NCBI RefSeq assembly: GCF_002959895.1
Contig: NZ_PPDD01000001.1
Span: forward strand, 186,001 to 250,000
Origin: Veillonella infantium
Lineage (GTDB): Bacteria > Bacillota > Negativicutes > Veillonellales > Veillonellaceae
Reading direction: 5' to 3'
DNA length: 64,000 nt
The position numbers were made by a program, and so were the translations under genes. The notes below the pieces were generated by a model. That model worked only from the letters and a program-made list of their open reading frames with translations, was not told the origin of the DNA and did not search any database. The first letter of the stretch is position 1. Each line of letters starts with the position of its first letter. Below are positions 10,031 through 21,419 of the stretch, one piece after another.

Positions 10031-11653
10031 TTATTTTTTGTATTCTGGTTTCCACAAGATAGCATCAATCGCAGCATCAATATCTTGTTCAGGTGCTAAG
10101 CCTTCTTTGATGGCACATTCGGCAACAGCTTTAGCAACTGTACGAGAGAATTGTGTTAATTTTGCTACTGGTGGTAACGTAGCTGCACCTGGTTTTGTAG
10201 TATCTACAATACCTTGTAAGGCATGAGCTGCTGCGGAAATCATAGCATCACTTAAGCGAGTTGCATTGACAGCTAATACACCAAGACCTACACCTGGATA
10301 AATGAGTGCATTGTTAGCTTGTCCAATATCATATGTTACACCTTTAAGTTCGATAGGTGAATATGGCACGCCTGTTGCGATAAGAGCCTTTCCATCTGTC
10401 CATGTTAACAGATCTTGTGCACTTGCTTCTGCTAATTTTGTCGGGTTAGATAATGGGAAAATAATAGGTCTTTCTACATGACTAGCCATTTCTTGGACAA
10501 CCTCTTTTGTGAAAGTGCCTGGTGCTGTCGATGTACCAACGAGAATTCCTGGTTGTACAGCTTTAATAACAGCATGTAAATTAGTTAATTCATTAGCATT
10601 AGTGAATTCAGAACGTTTGCGAGCGAACGGCTTTTGCTCGATTGTTAAGTCTGTCATGTCATCGAATAGGAGACCTTGTTTATCTACGAGGTAGAAACGA
10701 CTTCTAGCTTCCTCCTCGGATAGCCCTTGCGCTACCATTTCAGACATTACAAGGTTGGCGATACCTACACCTGCTGTACCAGCGCCAAAGCACACATATT
10801 TTTTATCAGTTAATGTGTCCCCGCTAATTTTGAGTGCTCCTAAGATGCCTGCAAGGGAAATGATACCAGTACCTTGAACATCATCATTGAAGGTAGCAAT
10901 TTGAGGACGATATACTTTTAAAATTTCAGTAGCATGGTCGCGACCAAAATCTTCCCAATGTAGGTATAATTTAGGGAATTTAGATTCTACGTGACGAACA
11001 AAAGTTTCAATAAATTTATTGTATGCATCTCCTGTGATGCGGTTTTTACGAACCCCTAGATATAATGGATCCTCAAGAAGCTCTTGTCTATTTGTACCTA
11101 CATCAAGTACAACTGGTAGTACCCATTCAGGATTTACGCCTGCTGCTGCAGTGTAGACCATTAATTTCCCTACAGAAATATCTACGCCGTTAGTACCCCA
11201 ATCGCCAATCCCCAAGATTTCTTCTGCATCAGTAACTACAATTAAGCGAATATCACGACCATCTGCAGCTCGATCTAAAATAGTATCAAGTTGATCAATA
11301 TTCTCTTCTGTAATATAGGCTGCATATTCTGGATCAATGAATTCGTGGCTAAAACGTTCTATACTTTCAGCTATAACAGGATCATAAACGATTGGCATCA
11401 TTTCAACAACATGCTCGCTAAATACTTTGAAGAATAGAGTGCGATTTGTGGAGAAAATACGCATTAAGAATTCACGTTTTTGTAATAGAGAATCTTTGCG
11501 ACTAAATAATTCATAAGTTTGGGTTGCTTGCTGTTCTAACGTTTGTACAACTGGAGGCAATAAACCTTCAAGACCAAGGTTTTTACGTTCTTCCTTTGTA
11601 AAGGCAGTACCTTTATTTAGGAAGGGATTGTTCAAAATTTCATAAGCTTTCAT
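10031..11653 (-). CDS. NAD-type malic enzyme (malate dehydrogenase, decarboxylating)
   Basis: Oxidatively decarboxylates malate to pyruvate, linking the C4 and C3 branches of lactate/malate fermentation. The 540-residue protein has the N-terminal malic domain ([12 protein letters not shown]..., a catalytic Tyr/Lys region around [15 protein letters not shown]) and the Rossmann domain ([13 protein letters not shown] near residue 300). The start at 11653 ([10 protein letters not shown]) has AGGAGG upstream; the longer frame from 11683 does not. Length and motifs fit the large SfcA/MaeA type. It appears monocistronic, flanked by two almost identical terminators. Confidence 0.93.
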   Translation of the reverse strand: MKAYEILNNPFLNKGTAFTKEERKNLGLEGLLPPVVQTLEQQATQTYELFSRKDSLLQKREFLMRIFSTNRTLFFKVFSEHVVEMMPIVYDPVIAESIERFSHEFIDPEYAAYITEENIDQLDTILDRAADGRDIRLIVVTDAEEILGIGDWGTNGVDISVGKLMVYTAAAGVNPEWVLPVVLDVGTNRQELLEDPLYLGVRKNRITGDAYNKFIETFVRHVESKFPKLYLHWEDFGRDHATEILKVYRPQIATFNDDVQGTGIISLAGILGALKISGDTLTDKKYVCFGAGTAGVGIANLVMSEMVAQGLSEEEARSRFYLVDKQGLLFDDMTDLTIEQKPFARKRSEFTNANELTNLHAVIKAVQPGILVGTSTAPGTFTKEVVQEMASHVERPIIFPLSNPTKLAEASAQDLLTWTDGKALIATGVPYSPIELKGVTYDIGQANNALIYPGVGLGVLAVNATRLSDAMISAAAHALQGIVDTTKPGAATLPPVAKLTQFSRTVAKAVAECAIKEGLAPEQDIDAAIDAILWKPEYKK

Positions 11654-11744
11654 ATAAACCTCCTGATAGGAACTACTTGGCACGACTTACTACTGTACCT
11701 ACTTTAATCATACACTAACTGTCAAGAGAGTTTTATAAACATAA

Positions 11745-11788
11745 AAAGAGGCATATCTTACATACATTTGTATGAGATATGCCTCTTT
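11745..11788 (-). terminator. Terminator of exbB-exbD-tonB (copy 2 of the pair)
   Basis: The hairpin overlaps the tonB stop codon and nearly duplicates the one at 9946-9996. Confidence 0.8.
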
Positions 11789-12632
11789 ATTGTCCTAGAA
11801 TAACGGGAACTGCTAAGTAAACAGGTTCACCCCGTCGGTTAACGATGGATCCACTGCTTTTGATGATGCGCAGCGCTTCGTCTCGTACAGCTGGTGGTAC
11901 ATCGTCCACGATCAGTGGCGTATGTTCACCAACGATGACATTGCCGTTAATATCAAAGTTAACTCGTACTACTACCTTGCCTGTTACGACAGATGCTCGC
12001 CCCTGTTCTTGCACAGTCCGCAAATAGTCATGAGGATTAATATCTGGTTTTTGTAAAAGCGCTTGTTGTCCTGGCGTCAATAAACTCAATGCTAAATCAG
12101 ATAAGACAGATAAGTCACTAGATTCAGGCAATCCATTTCCAGTTGCATTCGGATCCGATGTTATATCTTTACCGACAGGCGCTTTACTATTCGTAGAGGA
12201 TTTTCCATCCTTAGAATCTGCCCCGTGCGTAACTACAGCTTGTTCACTGCTGCTCGTTTCCGATTCAATAGCCTTTGGAACAGTCCATTCTCGGCGCACA
12301 CTAGATGCTGCTGTACTTTCACTTAACTCTTTAGTACGTTCCTCCTCTGGCTTGCGCTCATTCACCAAAGAATTCGCCTTAGGTGCCGCGCCTTCTGGAG
12401 TTACGTTCTGTAGTTTTTCCATAGGATTTTCCGCTGGTTTCGGTGCAGTGTCAACAGCCTCAACCCCTGTATCGCTTTCACCATCATCAGGCAAATCAAA
12501 GCTAATTTCAGCCGCATCATGGGCTGCACCAGTTCCTGCCATACCTCGTAAAGAAAGCCCCATCCCAGAGACGAGTATCATCGTAATACCTAAGGACACG
12601 ATGAACGGTTTCAAATAATGTGATTCAAACAT
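11787..12632 (-). CDS. tonB: TonB-family energy transducer
   Basis: Couples the inner-membrane proton motive force to outer-membrane transporters. One N-terminal membrane anchor (residues 8-30) is followed by a long Pro/Glu/Ser-rich periplasmic spacer (35-180). The C-terminal TonB-like domain has the VVVRVNFDINGNV strand and ends VYLAVPVILGQ. The start is the ATG at 12632, 4 nt after the exbD stop, with GGAAGTG as RBS. It is the third gene of the exbB-exbD-tonB operon. A TonB system is expected in this diderm lineage. Its outer-membrane partner is not in this window. Confidence 0.9.
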   Translation of the reverse strand: MFESHYLKPFIVSLGITMILVSGMGLSLRGMAGTGAAHDAAEISFDLPDDGESDTGVEAVDTAPKPAENPMEKLQNVTPEGAAPKANSLVNERKPEEERTKELSESTAASSVRREWTVPKAIESETSSSEQAVVTHGADSKDGKSSTNSKAPVGKDITSDPNATGNGLPESSDLSVLSDLALSLLTPGQQALLQKPDINPHDYLRTVQEQGRASVVTGKVVVRVNFDINGNVIVGEHTPLIVDDVPPAVRDEALRIIKSSGSIVNRRGEPVYLAVPVILGQ

Positions 12633-12636
12633 AGAA

Positions 12637-13041
12637 TCACTTCCGTTCTGTGGCAACGCTAATATATTTAGCGCCATTCACCTTGAGCATGTCCAATAGG
12701 GCGATAACCTCGCTATAGTAAACATCCTTAGATGCGCGAATGACAAAAGCTTGTCGAGGTGCCTGCTTCACGATAGATTGTACCTCTTCAGCCAATCGGT
12801 CGGAAGAGATTTCCTGATTGTCGATATATAGCGTGTGCGTTGTGGTGAGCGTAATCGTAATAGGTTCAATAGATTTTGCTGTAGATGTGGATGCAGATGG
12901 CAAATTGAGCGGAATTTGCTGCTCTGTATTCATGTACAGCGTGCCAACCATGAAGAATACCAATAAGAAAAATACGATATCGATCATAGGGATAATCATG
13001 ATGGTCGGTTCTTTTTTAACCCCTAATGTGCGTCGTCTCAT
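12637..13041 (-). CDS. exbD: ExbD/TolR biopolymer transport protein
   Basis: 134 residues with a short cytoplasmic N-terminus, one membrane helix (about 14-36) containing the conserved proton-relay Asp in MIDIVFFLLVFFM, and a periplasmic domain. Its ATG overlaps the exbB stop by 4 nt (ATGA), showing tight coupling. It works in the ExbB5-ExbD2 motor that energises TonB. Confidence 0.95.
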   Translation of the reverse strand: MRRRTLGVKKEPTIMIIPMIDIVFFLLVFFMVGTLYMNTEQQIPLNLPSASTSTAKSIEPITITLTTTHTLYIDNQEISSDRLAEEVQSIVKQAPRQAFVIRASKDVYYSEVIALLDMLKVNGAKYISVATERK

Positions 13042-13643
13042 ATATCATGTTCCTCGTTGTATGCATCGAGGATATTACCACACTCATGCTCTAAGGTAGT
13101 AATAGAATCGTTTACCTTTGCCGCACAGTAACTGTGAAAGCCAAGAGCGATAATCGCTACAGTCAAGCCTGTAGCCGTTGCCACTAAGGCTTCAGATACA
13201 CCGCCTGTAATGATGGTAGGCGCACCAATATCGCCACCTACTACTGCGAAGGCGCGAATCATACCCAGCACTGTACCCAACAGCCCTAACAACGGTGCCA
13301 TCGTTACGATCATGCTGAGCCAGCTAAGGCCGCGTTTTAAACGCTCATCGGCGTAAGATACTACGTCTTGTAAACGGTTTTCTAAACCATTATAGTTCTT
13401 TGCACTGCGCATAGCCCGAGCAAATAAAGAGCCAAGCTCCTCTGTGTCGCGTTCCAGAACACTTGGTAACATGACCCAAGATTGATTCTTCTCTAACACC
13501 TTATTAAAGCGACGCAAGTCCTTCGTAAACTTGCGATATAAAACGATACGCTCAATGCCAATCATCAACGCAAAGAGCAAAAAAATTACTAGCGGATACA
13601 TTACAAATCCACCAGCCACAAATAAATGCGCTATGCTACTCAT
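13038..13643 (-). CDS. exbB: ExbB/TolQ/MotA proton-channel protein
   Basis: 201 residues with three membrane helices (about 10-30, 107-127 and 150-172) and the cytoplasmic domain between helices 1 and 2. The MotA/TolQ/ExbB signature includes APLLGLLGTVLGMI and the later GVSEALVATATGL. The start is the ATG at 13643 with GGAGG 5 nt upstream; the 4-codon longer TTG frame would overlap that RBS. First gene of the operon. Confidence 0.95.
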   Translation of the reverse strand: MSSIAHLFVAGGFVMYPLVIFLLFALMIGIERIVLYRKFTKDLRRFNKVLEKNQSWVMLPSVLERDTEELGSLFARAMRSAKNYNGLENRLQDVVSYADERLKRGLSWLSMIVTMAPLLGLLGTVLGMIRAFAVVGGDIGAPTIITGGVSEALVATATGLTVAIIALGFHSYCAAKVNDSITTLEHECGNILDAYNEEHDI

Positions 13644-13732
13644 ACTAACCTCCAAAAGCCGTTACCCTCTAGGCCCCATTAAATTTAATTATATCACGTT
13701 TTAAGGCATCTAAAAATAATTATGAGACAAAA

Positions 13733-13774
13733 AAAGGCTATACTAATAGTGATATACCTATTAGTATAGCCTTT
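13733..13774 (-). terminator. Rho-independent terminator
   Basis: 17-bp stem (AAAGGCTATACTAATAG and complement). On the minus strand it is followed by TTTTTTG, ending the transcript of the 85-residue protein gene. Confidence 0.85.
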
Positions 13775-13844
13775 AATGTAATCTTAATTTAGCTATAATC
13801 CTGATGTAATTTAACCTAGGAGGCTTATAATCTCTTACATCCTA

Positions 13845-14102
13845 TTAATCTTTTTTAAGAAACTTCACAAGTATGCCACCGATTGTTAAGGACACGCCAA
13901 AACCAGTAAAGAACATACCGAGGGAATACATCCATGCATAGGTTTGATTATTAGAAGAAATCGCTTTCGCTGCGTCTCGTGCATTAGTAGCGTTTCTTGC
14001 AATTTCCAAATTTGTTGTAGCTGGATCTGGATTTAATAATAGGATAACAATACCTATAATTAGAACAACTACACCAACGGGTAATAACATTTTCTTGCTC
14101 AT
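13845..14102 (-). CDS. Small two-helix membrane protein, function unknown
   Basis: 85 residues with membrane helices at about 5-23 and 56-79, joined by an Asn/Ala-rich extracytoplasmic loop. RBS GAGAGG precedes the ATG at 14102. It follows the DUF3829-type lipoprotein gene by 55 nt on the same strand, so the two probably form a unit. No family assigned with confidence. Confidence 0.65.
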   Translation of the reverse strand: MSKKMLLPVGVVVLIIGIVILLLNPDPATTNLEIARNATNARDAAKAISSNNQTYAWMYSLGMFFTGFGVSLTIGGILVKFLKKD

Positions 14103-14157
14103 TTAAATGTTCCTCTCCTAACATTACATAACATAACATGGTATATACGATTAGATA

Positions 14158-15048
14158 TTATTTATCAAGTTTATTCATATCCAAGCGATTTACACTGCCA
14201 ATAAAGCTATTGTAGGATTCAATCATATCATTGTAATGATCAGCTGTTTGGTCACCTAAGAATGTACGAATTCTACCAATAGTTGTATTTAAATGATTTT
14301 TAGCAGAGTTATAGTCCGGACTAGTAATGCTGCTGGATACATCCATGATTCCTTGCAACTCTTGGTTCGCCGCATTTACATCGATTTGCTTGCCTTCTTC
14401 AAAGCTATCCAATAATGCAGTTAAACGTAAATGAACTTCTTGAACAGCAGCTGCATTTTTCTTACCGGAATCTTTAAGTTCTTTCAACTGTTCTTGTTGA
14501 TTTTCCGTATTATGTTTATGAATTACTGCGTCTAACTGATTATATGCTGCATAGAATTGATCATATAGTTGAACGTATTTAGGTCCTAATTGTTGTTCCT
14601 TAGCATAATTATCTGCTTGATATGAATTAGTTTGGTAGTACGTATCCAATTCATTTGCTACTGGTACAATGTCCTTTAATACGGCTAATACGTTATCAAG
14701 AGGTTCCTTCATATCATCATATGGTATGCCCGCATCTTTAGCGGCTTGTAATTTTTGTTGTAAGCTATCAAACTTTGGTGCCATAAAGCTTGATAAATGT
14801 TGACCCTCTCTTAGTTTTTGAATGGAAGGATTAATAGCATATCCAAAGCTTACGGTACCACTGTTAAAATTACCAACTGCTTCAATATACTGATTAAAGA
14901 CTTGAATGTCTTTTTGCGATGCCTTTTGAGCGCCTTGCTGCACCCCATTGGCAATCTTAGAAAAACTACAACCACTCAAAAATAATGGAGCTGTTAGAGT
15001 AGATGCACACAATACGGCTGTTAACATTTTCTTTACTAGTGGTTTCAT
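14158..15048 (-). CDS. DUF3829-type lipoprotein
   Basis: An exported lipoprotein of 296 residues. The signal peptide ends in the lipobox LSGC (Cys27), and the rest is a mainly helical, Gln/Lys-rich fold matching the uncharacterised DUF3829 family as I recall it. The start is the ATG at 15048 with GAGAGG upstream. A paralogue of almost equal length lies at 22754-23656: both share MKPL at the start, an EPLDxxL segment, the NYAKEQQLGPKYVQLY block and a GKKNAAAxQEVxLRLTA block. The two bracket the methylmalonyl-CoA mutase operon. Function unknown. Confidence 0.8.
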   Translation of the reverse strand: MKPLVKKMLTAVLCASTLTAPLFLSGCSFSKIANGVQQGAQKASQKDIQVFNQYIEAVGNFNSGTVSFGYAINPSIQKLREGQHLSSFMAPKFDSLQQKLQAAKDAGIPYDDMKEPLDNVLAVLKDIVPVANELDTYYQTNSYQADNYAKEQQLGPKYVQLYDQFYAAYNQLDAVIHKHNTENQQEQLKELKDSGKKNAAAVQEVHLRLTALLDSFEEGKQIDVNAANQELQGIMDVSSSITSPDYNSAKNHLNTTIGRIRTFLGDQTADHYNDMIESYNSFIGSVNRLDMNKLDK

Positions 15049-15182
15049 AATGACCCTCTCATTTAAATCACACACACAAGTAACAGTTTATGATTAAATT
15101 ATATATCATATATGTTATTTACGAAAGTATCAACCGTATTTTTTATGAAATTTGTTTCATGAATATGCTTTCACAAGCACAT

Positions 15183-15247
15183 AAAAAGGCATAGTATACA
15201 TCTCCATTGGGGTAAACCCAATAGTAATGTTTATACTATGCCTTTTC
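15183..15247 (-). terminator. Branched terminator-like hairpin after meaB
   Basis: Outer arms AAAAGGCATAGTATA and complement enclose a second hairpin (CATTGGGG/CCCAATAG). It lies 100 nt beyond the meaB stop. Confidence 0.7.
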
Positions 15248-15345
15248 TAGATACATCTTATATGTCTAAATCAGTATGATAGCTAATCGGAGTGTCTTAA
15301 TAGATAAGTTATGCCAGCTTATCAAATAGGTATGTAGCTATCTAC

Positions 15346-16599
15346 TTATTTAATGGACTTATCGAAAACGCCAATTAATTCTTCAACGGCTTGAGATTCG
15401 CTCATTTCACCATCTAAGACGGCTGCTTCCACTTCGCCCATACGACCTTGAATGACGACATTATTAAAGAATAGGTTGTGCAAGTGTTCGTCAATCATAT
15501 CGCGTACCCAACGGAGGGATTGTTCTTGACGGCGTTTTAAGAAGACCCCATTTTCTTTGCCTTGTTCAGTAAATTCTTGGATTACATCCCACAATTCATC
15601 GAGGCCATCCTTTGTAACGGCTGAGCAAGTGTAGGCTTGGGTTTTCCATTTTTCCGTAGCAGGACGAATGTAATGCAACATCCGATCGTAATCGCTACGA
15701 GCGATGAGAGCGCGCTTGAGGTTATCCCCATCAGCCTTGTTGACCACAATAGCATCGGCCAGCTCCATAACGCCTTTTTTGATGCCTTGTAATTCATCGC
15801 CTGCACCTGTTAATACGATGAGCATAAAGAAGTCTACCATGGAACGCACGGTAACTTCACTTTGCCCAACCCCAACGGTTTCAACGAGAATGATATCGTA
15901 TCCAGCAGCCTCGCAAAGTAGCATGGTCTCTCTACTTTTACGAGCTACACCTCCTAGTGTACCACCTGCCGGCGACGGACGAATGTACGCGTCAGGATGT
16001 TTCGTCAATGTTTCCATCCGCGTTTTATCGCCCAAAATACTGCCCTTTGTGACTTGGCTCGTAGGGTCTACAGCAAGTACGGCTACCTTGTAACCTGCTT
16101 CAATGAGCATGTTACCAAAGGCTTCAATAAATGTACTTTTACCAGCCCCAGGCACACCAGTAATACCGATGCGCAACGCCTTGCCCGTGCGAGGCAATAT
16201 AGCTTGCAATACTTGTTGAGCTAATTTAAAGTGTTCCTTATTATTACTTTCTACTAACGTAATAGCCCGTGAAAGTATAACGCGGTCCCCCTGCTCGATA
16301 CCGCGTACATAATCAGCGACAGTTAACTTCTTTCGCCGCTGTACGGGACGTACCGACGGAGCCAGATGAGCGGAGCTAGATAAGAGGCCATCGTGCATTT
16401 CCTTGACGCCTTTCATTACATGACACGCGAAGGTATCATCCTTTTTCGCATCTTCCGGCACCCAATCGGGACGGTAGGTGCTACCCTCGGCATTTGCATT
16501 TTTTACACCTAATTCAGGAGCCTTACCTTCACCAGTGGTGAAGGTGGCATCCTGAGTCGTATGCAATGCGTCCGGAGTAGTCCGTTTATTATCAGTCAT
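15346..16599 (-). CDS. meaB: MeaB-type GTPase, methylmalonyl-CoA mutase chaperone
   Basis: A G3E P-loop GTPase that protects and reloads methylmalonyl-CoA mutase with adenosylcobalamin. The Walker A motif GVPGAGKST lies near residue 145, LAVDPTS near 174, the ETVGVGQSE switch near 241, and the guanine-specificity motif NKAD near 286. Its ATG overlaps the mutB stop by 8 nt. At 417 residues it is longer than usual (about 330), owing to a polar N-terminal extension of about 80 residues. Third gene of the cobalamin-controlled operon. Confidence 0.94.
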   Translation of the reverse strand: MTDNKRTTPDALHTTQDATFTTGEGKAPELGVKNANAEGSTYRPDWVPEDAKKDDTFACHVMKGVKEMHDGLLSSSAHLAPSVRPVQRRKKLTVADYVRGIEQGDRVILSRAITLVESNNKEHFKLAQQVLQAILPRTGKALRIGITGVPGAGKSTFIEAFGNMLIEAGYKVAVLAVDPTSQVTKGSILGDKTRMETLTKHPDAYIRPSPAGGTLGGVARKSRETMLLCEAAGYDIILVETVGVGQSEVTVRSMVDFFMLIVLTGAGDELQGIKKGVMELADAIVVNKADGDNLKRALIARSDYDRMLHYIRPATEKWKTQAYTCSAVTKDGLDELWDVIQEFTEQGKENGVFLKRRQEQSLRWVRDMIDEHLHNLFFNNVVIQGRMGEVEAAVLDGEMSESQAVEELIGVFDKSIK

Positions 16600-18784
16600 C
16601 AGACTCTTCTTCTTGAACGTGGCTGGTCAATGTTTCTAGTAATTTCTTAGCCGCTACTGGCAAGACTGTACCAGGGCCAAAGATAGCCACTGCGCCATGT
16701 TCGCGTAGGAATTCATAGTCCTGAGCAGGGATTACGCCACCAATGGCAACCAATATATCTCCACGACCGCGTTTTTTGAGTTCTTCCACAAGTTGAGGTA
16801 ACAATGTTTTGTGACCTGCTGCAAGGGAACTGAACCCGACGATGTGAACGTCATTATCCACCGCATCTTGCGCTGTTTCTTCTGGAGTTTGGAACAAAGG
16901 TCCGATATCCACGTCAAAGCCCATATCCGCGAAGGATGTAGCAATAACTTTGGCACCGCGGTCATGACCGTCTTGGCCCATCTTCGCAATCATGATGCGA
17001 GGGCGACGACCTTCGAGTTCTTCAAAGTCATCCGCCATTTGACGTACTTCTTTGATGACATCGTCATCTTCATATTCGCTGGAGTATACACCGGAAATAG
17101 AGCGAATAACCGCTTTATGACGGCCGCAAACTTTTTCAACAGCAAAGGAAATTTCACCCAAGGATGCACGAGCACGAGCAGCTTCAAGTGCAAGAGCAAG
17201 CAAGTTGCCTTCCCCGGATTCTGTAGCATTGGTAATCGCTTCGAGGCAGGATTGAACCTTTTCTTCGTCACGGTTAGCACGCAATTGTTCGAGACGACGG
17301 ATTTGCGCTTCTCGTACAGCTGTATTATCTACGTCGAGGATATCCAATGGATCTTCTTTATCTAGACGATATTTATTGATGCCGATGATCGCTTCACGGC
17401 CAGAGTCGATACGAGCTTGGCGACGAGCTGCCGCTTCTTCGATACGCATCTTAGGAAGACCTGTATCAATCGCTTTCGCCATACCGCCAAGGGATTCGAT
17501 TTCTTGGATATGACCCCAAGCACGGCGGATTAATTCATCAGTCAAGGCTTCTACGTAGTAGGAACCGCCCCATGGGTCAATAACCTTACATACCTTAGTT
17601 TCGTCTTGAATGTAAAGCTGAGTATTACGGGCAATACGTGCAGAGAAGTCCGTAGGCAACGCAATGGCTTCATCAAGCGCATTGGTATGTAGAGATTGGG
17701 TATGGCCCAATGCAGCACCCATCGCTTCCATACATGTACGAGCTACGTTGTTGAATGGATCTTGTTCTGTTAAGGACCAACCAGATGTTTGGCTATGTGT
17801 ACGAAGAGCCATGGATTTAGGATTTTCAGAACCGAAGCTCTTAATAATCTTAGCCCACAACATACGAGCTGCACGCATTTTCGCTACTTCCATGAAGTAG
17901 TTTTTACCGATTGCCCAGAAGAAGGACAAACGTGGAGCGAATTTATCTACGTGAAGGCCTGCATTTACACCGGTACGGATGTATTCAAGGCCGTCGGCCA
18001 AGGTGTAACCTAATTCGATATCTGCCGTAGCACCTGCTTCTTGCATATGGTAGCCAGAAATGGAGATACTGTTGAATTTAGGCATGTACTGAGAAGTGTA
18101 CGCAAAGATATCACCGATAATGCGCATGGACGTAGCTGGAGGGTAAATATAGGTATTACGTACCATGAATTCTTTCAAGATATCATTTTGGATTGTACCA
18201 GCCATAACCTTTTTATCAACGCCTTGTTCTTCACCAGCTAGGATGTAGAACGCCATGACAGGCAATACGGCGCCGTTCATTGTCATGGATACGGACATTT
18301 GGTCGAGAGGAATACCGGAGAACAGAATTTCCATATCGAGGATGGAGTCTACCGCAACACCGGCTTTACCAACGTCACCTACTACGCGAGGATGGTCGGA
18401 GTCGTAACCACGATGTGTGGCAAGGTCAAAGGCGATAGACAAACCTTTTTGGCCCGCTGCCAAGTTACGACGGTAGAACGCATTAGATTCTTCTGCTGTG
18501 GAGAAACCAGCGTACTGACGTACTGTCCAAGGACGAGTTACGTACATTGTGGAATAAGGTCCACGCAAGAATGGAGGTACACCAGCCATGTAGTCAAGGT
18601 GTGTCATTCCTTCATAATCCATCTCTGTGTAGAGAGGTTTTAGTTGGATTTGCTCCATTGTCGTATTATATAAATCTTCAAAGCTTTTTCCTGTTTCTTT
18701 TTGAAGTTCAGCAAGCCATGCATCGCGAGATGTCGGCGACTGAGATCCCAAGCCAAGAGAGGAGAAGTCTGGATTTTTAAACAT
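16592..18784 (-). CDS. mutB: Methylmalonyl-CoA mutase, large (B12-binding) subunit
   Basis: Interconverts succinyl-CoA and (R)-methylmalonyl-CoA with adenosylcobalamin, the carbon rearrangement of propionate fermentation. The 730-residue chain has the CoA-binding TIM barrel ([18 protein letters not shown] near 70-90) and a C-terminal cobalamin domain with [10 protein letters not shown], which holds the DxHxxG base-off ligand. The start at 18784 lies 4 nt after the mutA stop; its SD-like GGGATG overlaps the end of mutA, suggesting coupling. Confidence 0.97.
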   Translation of the reverse strand: MFKNPDFSSLGLGSQSPTSRDAWLAELQKETGKSFEDLYNTTMEQIQLKPLYTEMDYEGMTHLDYMAGVPPFLRGPYSTMYVTRPWTVRQYAGFSTAEESNAFYRRNLAAGQKGLSIAFDLATHRGYDSDHPRVVGDVGKAGVAVDSILDMEILFSGIPLDQMSVSMTMNGAVLPVMAFYILAGEEQGVDKKVMAGTIQNDILKEFMVRNTYIYPPATSMRIIGDIFAYTSQYMPKFNSISISGYHMQEAGATADIELGYTLADGLEYIRTGVNAGLHVDKFAPRLSFFWAIGKNYFMEVAKMRAARMLWAKIIKSFGSENPKSMALRTHSQTSGWSLTEQDPFNNVARTCMEAMGAALGHTQSLHTNALDEAIALPTDFSARIARNTQLYIQDETKVCKVIDPWGGSYYVEALTDELIRRAWGHIQEIESLGGMAKAIDTGLPKMRIEEAAARRQARIDSGREAIIGINKYRLDKEDPLDILDVDNTAVREAQIRRLEQLRANRDEEKVQSCLEAITNATESGEGNLLALALEAARARASLGEISFAVEKVCGRHKAVIRSISGVYSSEYEDDDVIKEVRQMADDFEELEGRRPRIMIAKMGQDGHDRGAKVIATSFADMGFDVDIGPLFQTPEETAQDAVDNDVHIVGFSSLAAGHKTLLPQLVEELKKRGRGDILVAIGGVIPAQDYEFLREHGAVAIFGPGTVLPVAAKKLLETLTSHVQEEESDD

Positions 18785-18788
18785 GAGC

Positions 18789-20951
18789 TCACATCCCTTT
18801 CTTATCTTGTAACGTATGTAAGATTTCGTAGCAATTTGCACGAACGGAAATGAAGTCGTCTACGCCAGCTTCACGGTATACAGGCTCAAGGTCCTTAGGA
18901 GGCGCCCCTGCCAAAATAACTGTTACATTCGGCATAGTTTCTTTCAACTCTTTAGCAAGTGGTGGTACTAATTCTGGATATGTATCATCTGTGGAACAGA
19001 TAACGACAACATCGGCACCACTTTCACGAGCAGCCTTCGCCGCATCAGCCGTTGTTTCATGGCCATCATTTTTAATAACTTCAAAAGCACCTACTTCGAA
19101 GAAGCCTGTGGAGAAGTCCGCACGAGGTTTATGTTGAGGGATTGGGCCCATATTAGCCAAGAATACCTTCACATTATCTTTCGTACGCTGTTTATACGCT
19201 TCCGTACGCATACGAAGTGCTTCGAATTGTTCAGTCCAGCGATGTGCTGTAATTGGTTCGATTGTTTCAGAAGCAATATCGCCAGCATCTAAAGCCTTAC
19301 GGATTTGGCGGATTGTCAATTTTTGTAATGCTCCAAGTTCGATGAGGCCGATCAACGCACCTGGTTCTGTTGTACTTGCTTCTAGAGTAGCCTGTGCTTT
19401 CACAACTGCATCAGCCTCTGCACCTGCCAAGTACTCATCGATTTGAGCAGCTCGTTTTTGACGCAATGTTTCTTGATTTTCTGGTTTAGGATCAAGCAAT
19501 TCTTCCGTCATGTTCGCATACATGTTGTTGCCAACTGCGACGTCCTTACGGAATGCAAGGTTCTTGAAGCGTTCTTCGAGGATGGCTTTCACTTGAGCTT
19601 GAGGGTAGCCTTCTTTCAACGCTGCAATAATGCCACCTTTAGACTCGATGGTTTGGAACTCAGTCCAAATTTTTTCACATAGTTCAGCCGCCAATGTTTC
19701 CACGTACCAGGAACCACCTACAGGGTCCACAGGTTGACGCAATTCGAATTCAGTTTGCAACATAACTTGGATATTACGGGCAATACGGCGAGAGAAATCG
19801 TCTGCTTTGCGAATTGGTTGGTCAAATGGAGATACTTCAAGACTATTCAACCCGCCTACGACGCCAGAGAATGCTTGTGTTGTATTGCGCAACAAGTTTA
19901 CATATGGGTCGTATACAGTTTTTGTGAAAGCAGATGTTCTGCCATGTACATGAACGGCGCGGTCCGCTTCTTCGGCACCGAAAGCTTCCATAATGCGAGC
20001 CCAAAGTACGCGCAAGGCACGTAATTTAGCAATTTCCATAAAGAAATTAGCACCTAAGGAGAATGTGAACATCATACTCTTCGCGATGGTGTGAATATCG
20101 ATGTTGCGTTGTGCTAATTGACGCACGTAGCATACAGCCGTTGCCAATGCATAGGCAACCTCTTGCACATCGTTAGCGCCGCCATTAGCGTATACATCGC
20201 CGGATACAAGCACTGTTTTAAGCTCTGGAGCTTGCTCTTTAGCCCATACAACTGTATGTGCCATTTCATCAAAGGCTGTATCTAAGGAAATGTGCAAAGC
20301 ACCATCTTTCGCCAAAACACCGATAGGATCTGCACCAACAAGACCTTTCAAATCAGACGTTTGTTTTTTAGCGCCTTTCACTGTAGCCGCTAACATACCA
20401 AGCAAGATGGCTGCAGAAGCACCAGTTTCAATGTACAAAGGGTTTTCCTTCAAATTGAAGCGGTCGATTAATTGTTTGCAGTCATCCATGGTGGATACAG
20501 ATGTACCACCAACGCCAACAGATGCGCCTACTTGCACGTCTTGATCATGACGTGTTGCTTCATCTAGGCGGATGTTGTGAATAGTGCCACCTTTTACAAT
20601 CTCGTATAAACTTGCATGATTAGCATCTTTAGGCAAAGAGTCATCTACATATTGGGATACACCCCAAGAGTCTTTAATATAACCACTTGCCTTAGTGCCA
20701 CGTAGGAACTCACCTGCCCCAGGGTATACGCCCTTCGGAATTGCTTCTGCATGTAATGCAGGTGTGTAAATCGGCTGCAACGTAATACCTTCATAGGTTT
20801 TCGTGAACATCTTCTTGTGGAAGTCGCCACCCTTTAACGCCTTTTCAACCTCTGCCTGCCATTGTTCATACGTAGGTTTCTCAAATTCATCAAAGGATAC
20901 AGGAGCTAATAGATCGCGTTCAGCATCCTTTGAAGTCTTTTTGTCAGACAT
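18789..20951 (-). CDS. mutA: Methylmalonyl-CoA mutase, small subunit
   Basis: The non-catalytic partner of MutB, with the same barrel plus cobalamin-like domain layout but without the DxHxxG cobalamin ligand motif. The 720-residue length is slightly longer than in other bacteria. The start is the ATG at 20951 with AAAGGAGG upstream. It is the first gene of mutA-mutB-meaB, and the leader carries a cobalamin riboswitch with its own terminator, so the operon is expected to fall when B12 is abundant or to use an isozyme switch. Confidence 0.96.
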   Translation of the reverse strand: MSDKKTSKDAERDLLAPVSFDEFEKPTYEQWQAEVEKALKGGDFHKKMFTKTYEGITLQPIYTPALHAEAIPKGVYPGAGEFLRGTKASGYIKDSWGVSQYVDDSLPKDANHASLYEIVKGGTIHNIRLDEATRHDQDVQVGASVGVGGTSVSTMDDCKQLIDRFNLKENPLYIETGASAAILLGMLAATVKGAKKQTSDLKGLVGADPIGVLAKDGALHISLDTAFDEMAHTVVWAKEQAPELKTVLVSGDVYANGGANDVQEVAYALATAVCYVRQLAQRNIDIHTIAKSMMFTFSLGANFFMEIAKLRALRVLWARIMEAFGAEEADRAVHVHGRTSAFTKTVYDPYVNLLRNTTQAFSGVVGGLNSLEVSPFDQPIRKADDFSRRIARNIQVMLQTEFELRQPVDPVGGSWYVETLAAELCEKIWTEFQTIESKGGIIAALKEGYPQAQVKAILEERFKNLAFRKDVAVGNNMYANMTEELLDPKPENQETLRQKRAAQIDEYLAGAEADAVVKAQATLEASTTEPGALIGLIELGALQKLTIRQIRKALDAGDIASETIEPITAHRWTEQFEALRMRTEAYKQRTKDNVKVFLANMGPIPQHKPRADFSTGFFEVGAFEVIKNDGHETTADAAKAARESGADVVVICSTDDTYPELVPPLAKELKETMPNVTVILAGAPPKDLEPVYREAGVDDFISVRANCYEILHTLQDKKGM

Positions 20952-21133
20952 ATATGTGCCTCCTTTTCAACTCGAAACCATACCGAGAAACAGCGCACCG
21001 TACCTACAATTGTTATGCTTATACACCACCAAAGCTTTCCTATCTATGGATCACATCAACCTCAAATCTGTGTCCATCAGTTTACTAACAATGAAGCCTG
21101 ATGTATATGCTCAACAGTCACTTTCAAGGGCAA

Positions 21134-21164
21134 CAAAAAAACGTGCCACCCAAAAGTGACACGT
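21134..21164 (-). terminator. Riboswitch expression-platform terminator
   Basis: On the minus strand, ACGTGTCAC / GTGGCACGT arms are followed by seven Ts. It sits between the cobalamin aptamer and mutA and is the likely regulated terminator. Confidence 0.85.
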
Positions 21165-21410
21165 AAGGTTCCTTGTTGAAAAGTATGCCAAAAAACACTG
21201 AAACCAGCATACCTCAATCCCCTTCCTATCGCTCGTAGGTACATAACGGTGATTATCAAATAGGCAGTTCTCCTGGCTCGGGCTCATCGCCTTGCTTTCG
21301 CCTTCCCAGATTTCTCCAGTGACATTTTTGAAAGCAGGCTCGTCCTTACAGTGGCGGGACCGCATCGGCTTGTACCGATTTCTCTATTAAGTCTTGCGAC
21401 ACCTATTCTC
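21165..21410 (-). promoter_or_regulatory. Cobalamin riboswitch aptamer upstream of mutA
   Basis: The minus strand contains the B12 box (AGCCAGGAGAACTGCC at 21263-21278), the conserved GCCACTGT block (21347-21356), and a closing-stem region near 21190 and 21400. The transcribed order of the two blocks (GCCACTG, then B12 box, then terminator) is that of known cobalamin riboswitches. It lies upstream of a B12-dependent mutase operon. Confidence 0.93.
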
Positions 21411-21419
21411 TATATTCGT

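Noticed and set aside
16811-17365. Long frames opposite mutB, mutA and purA/purB
   Set aside because: They are antisense shadows of well-recognised enzymes, with no RBS and Cys/Phe-rich nonsense composition.
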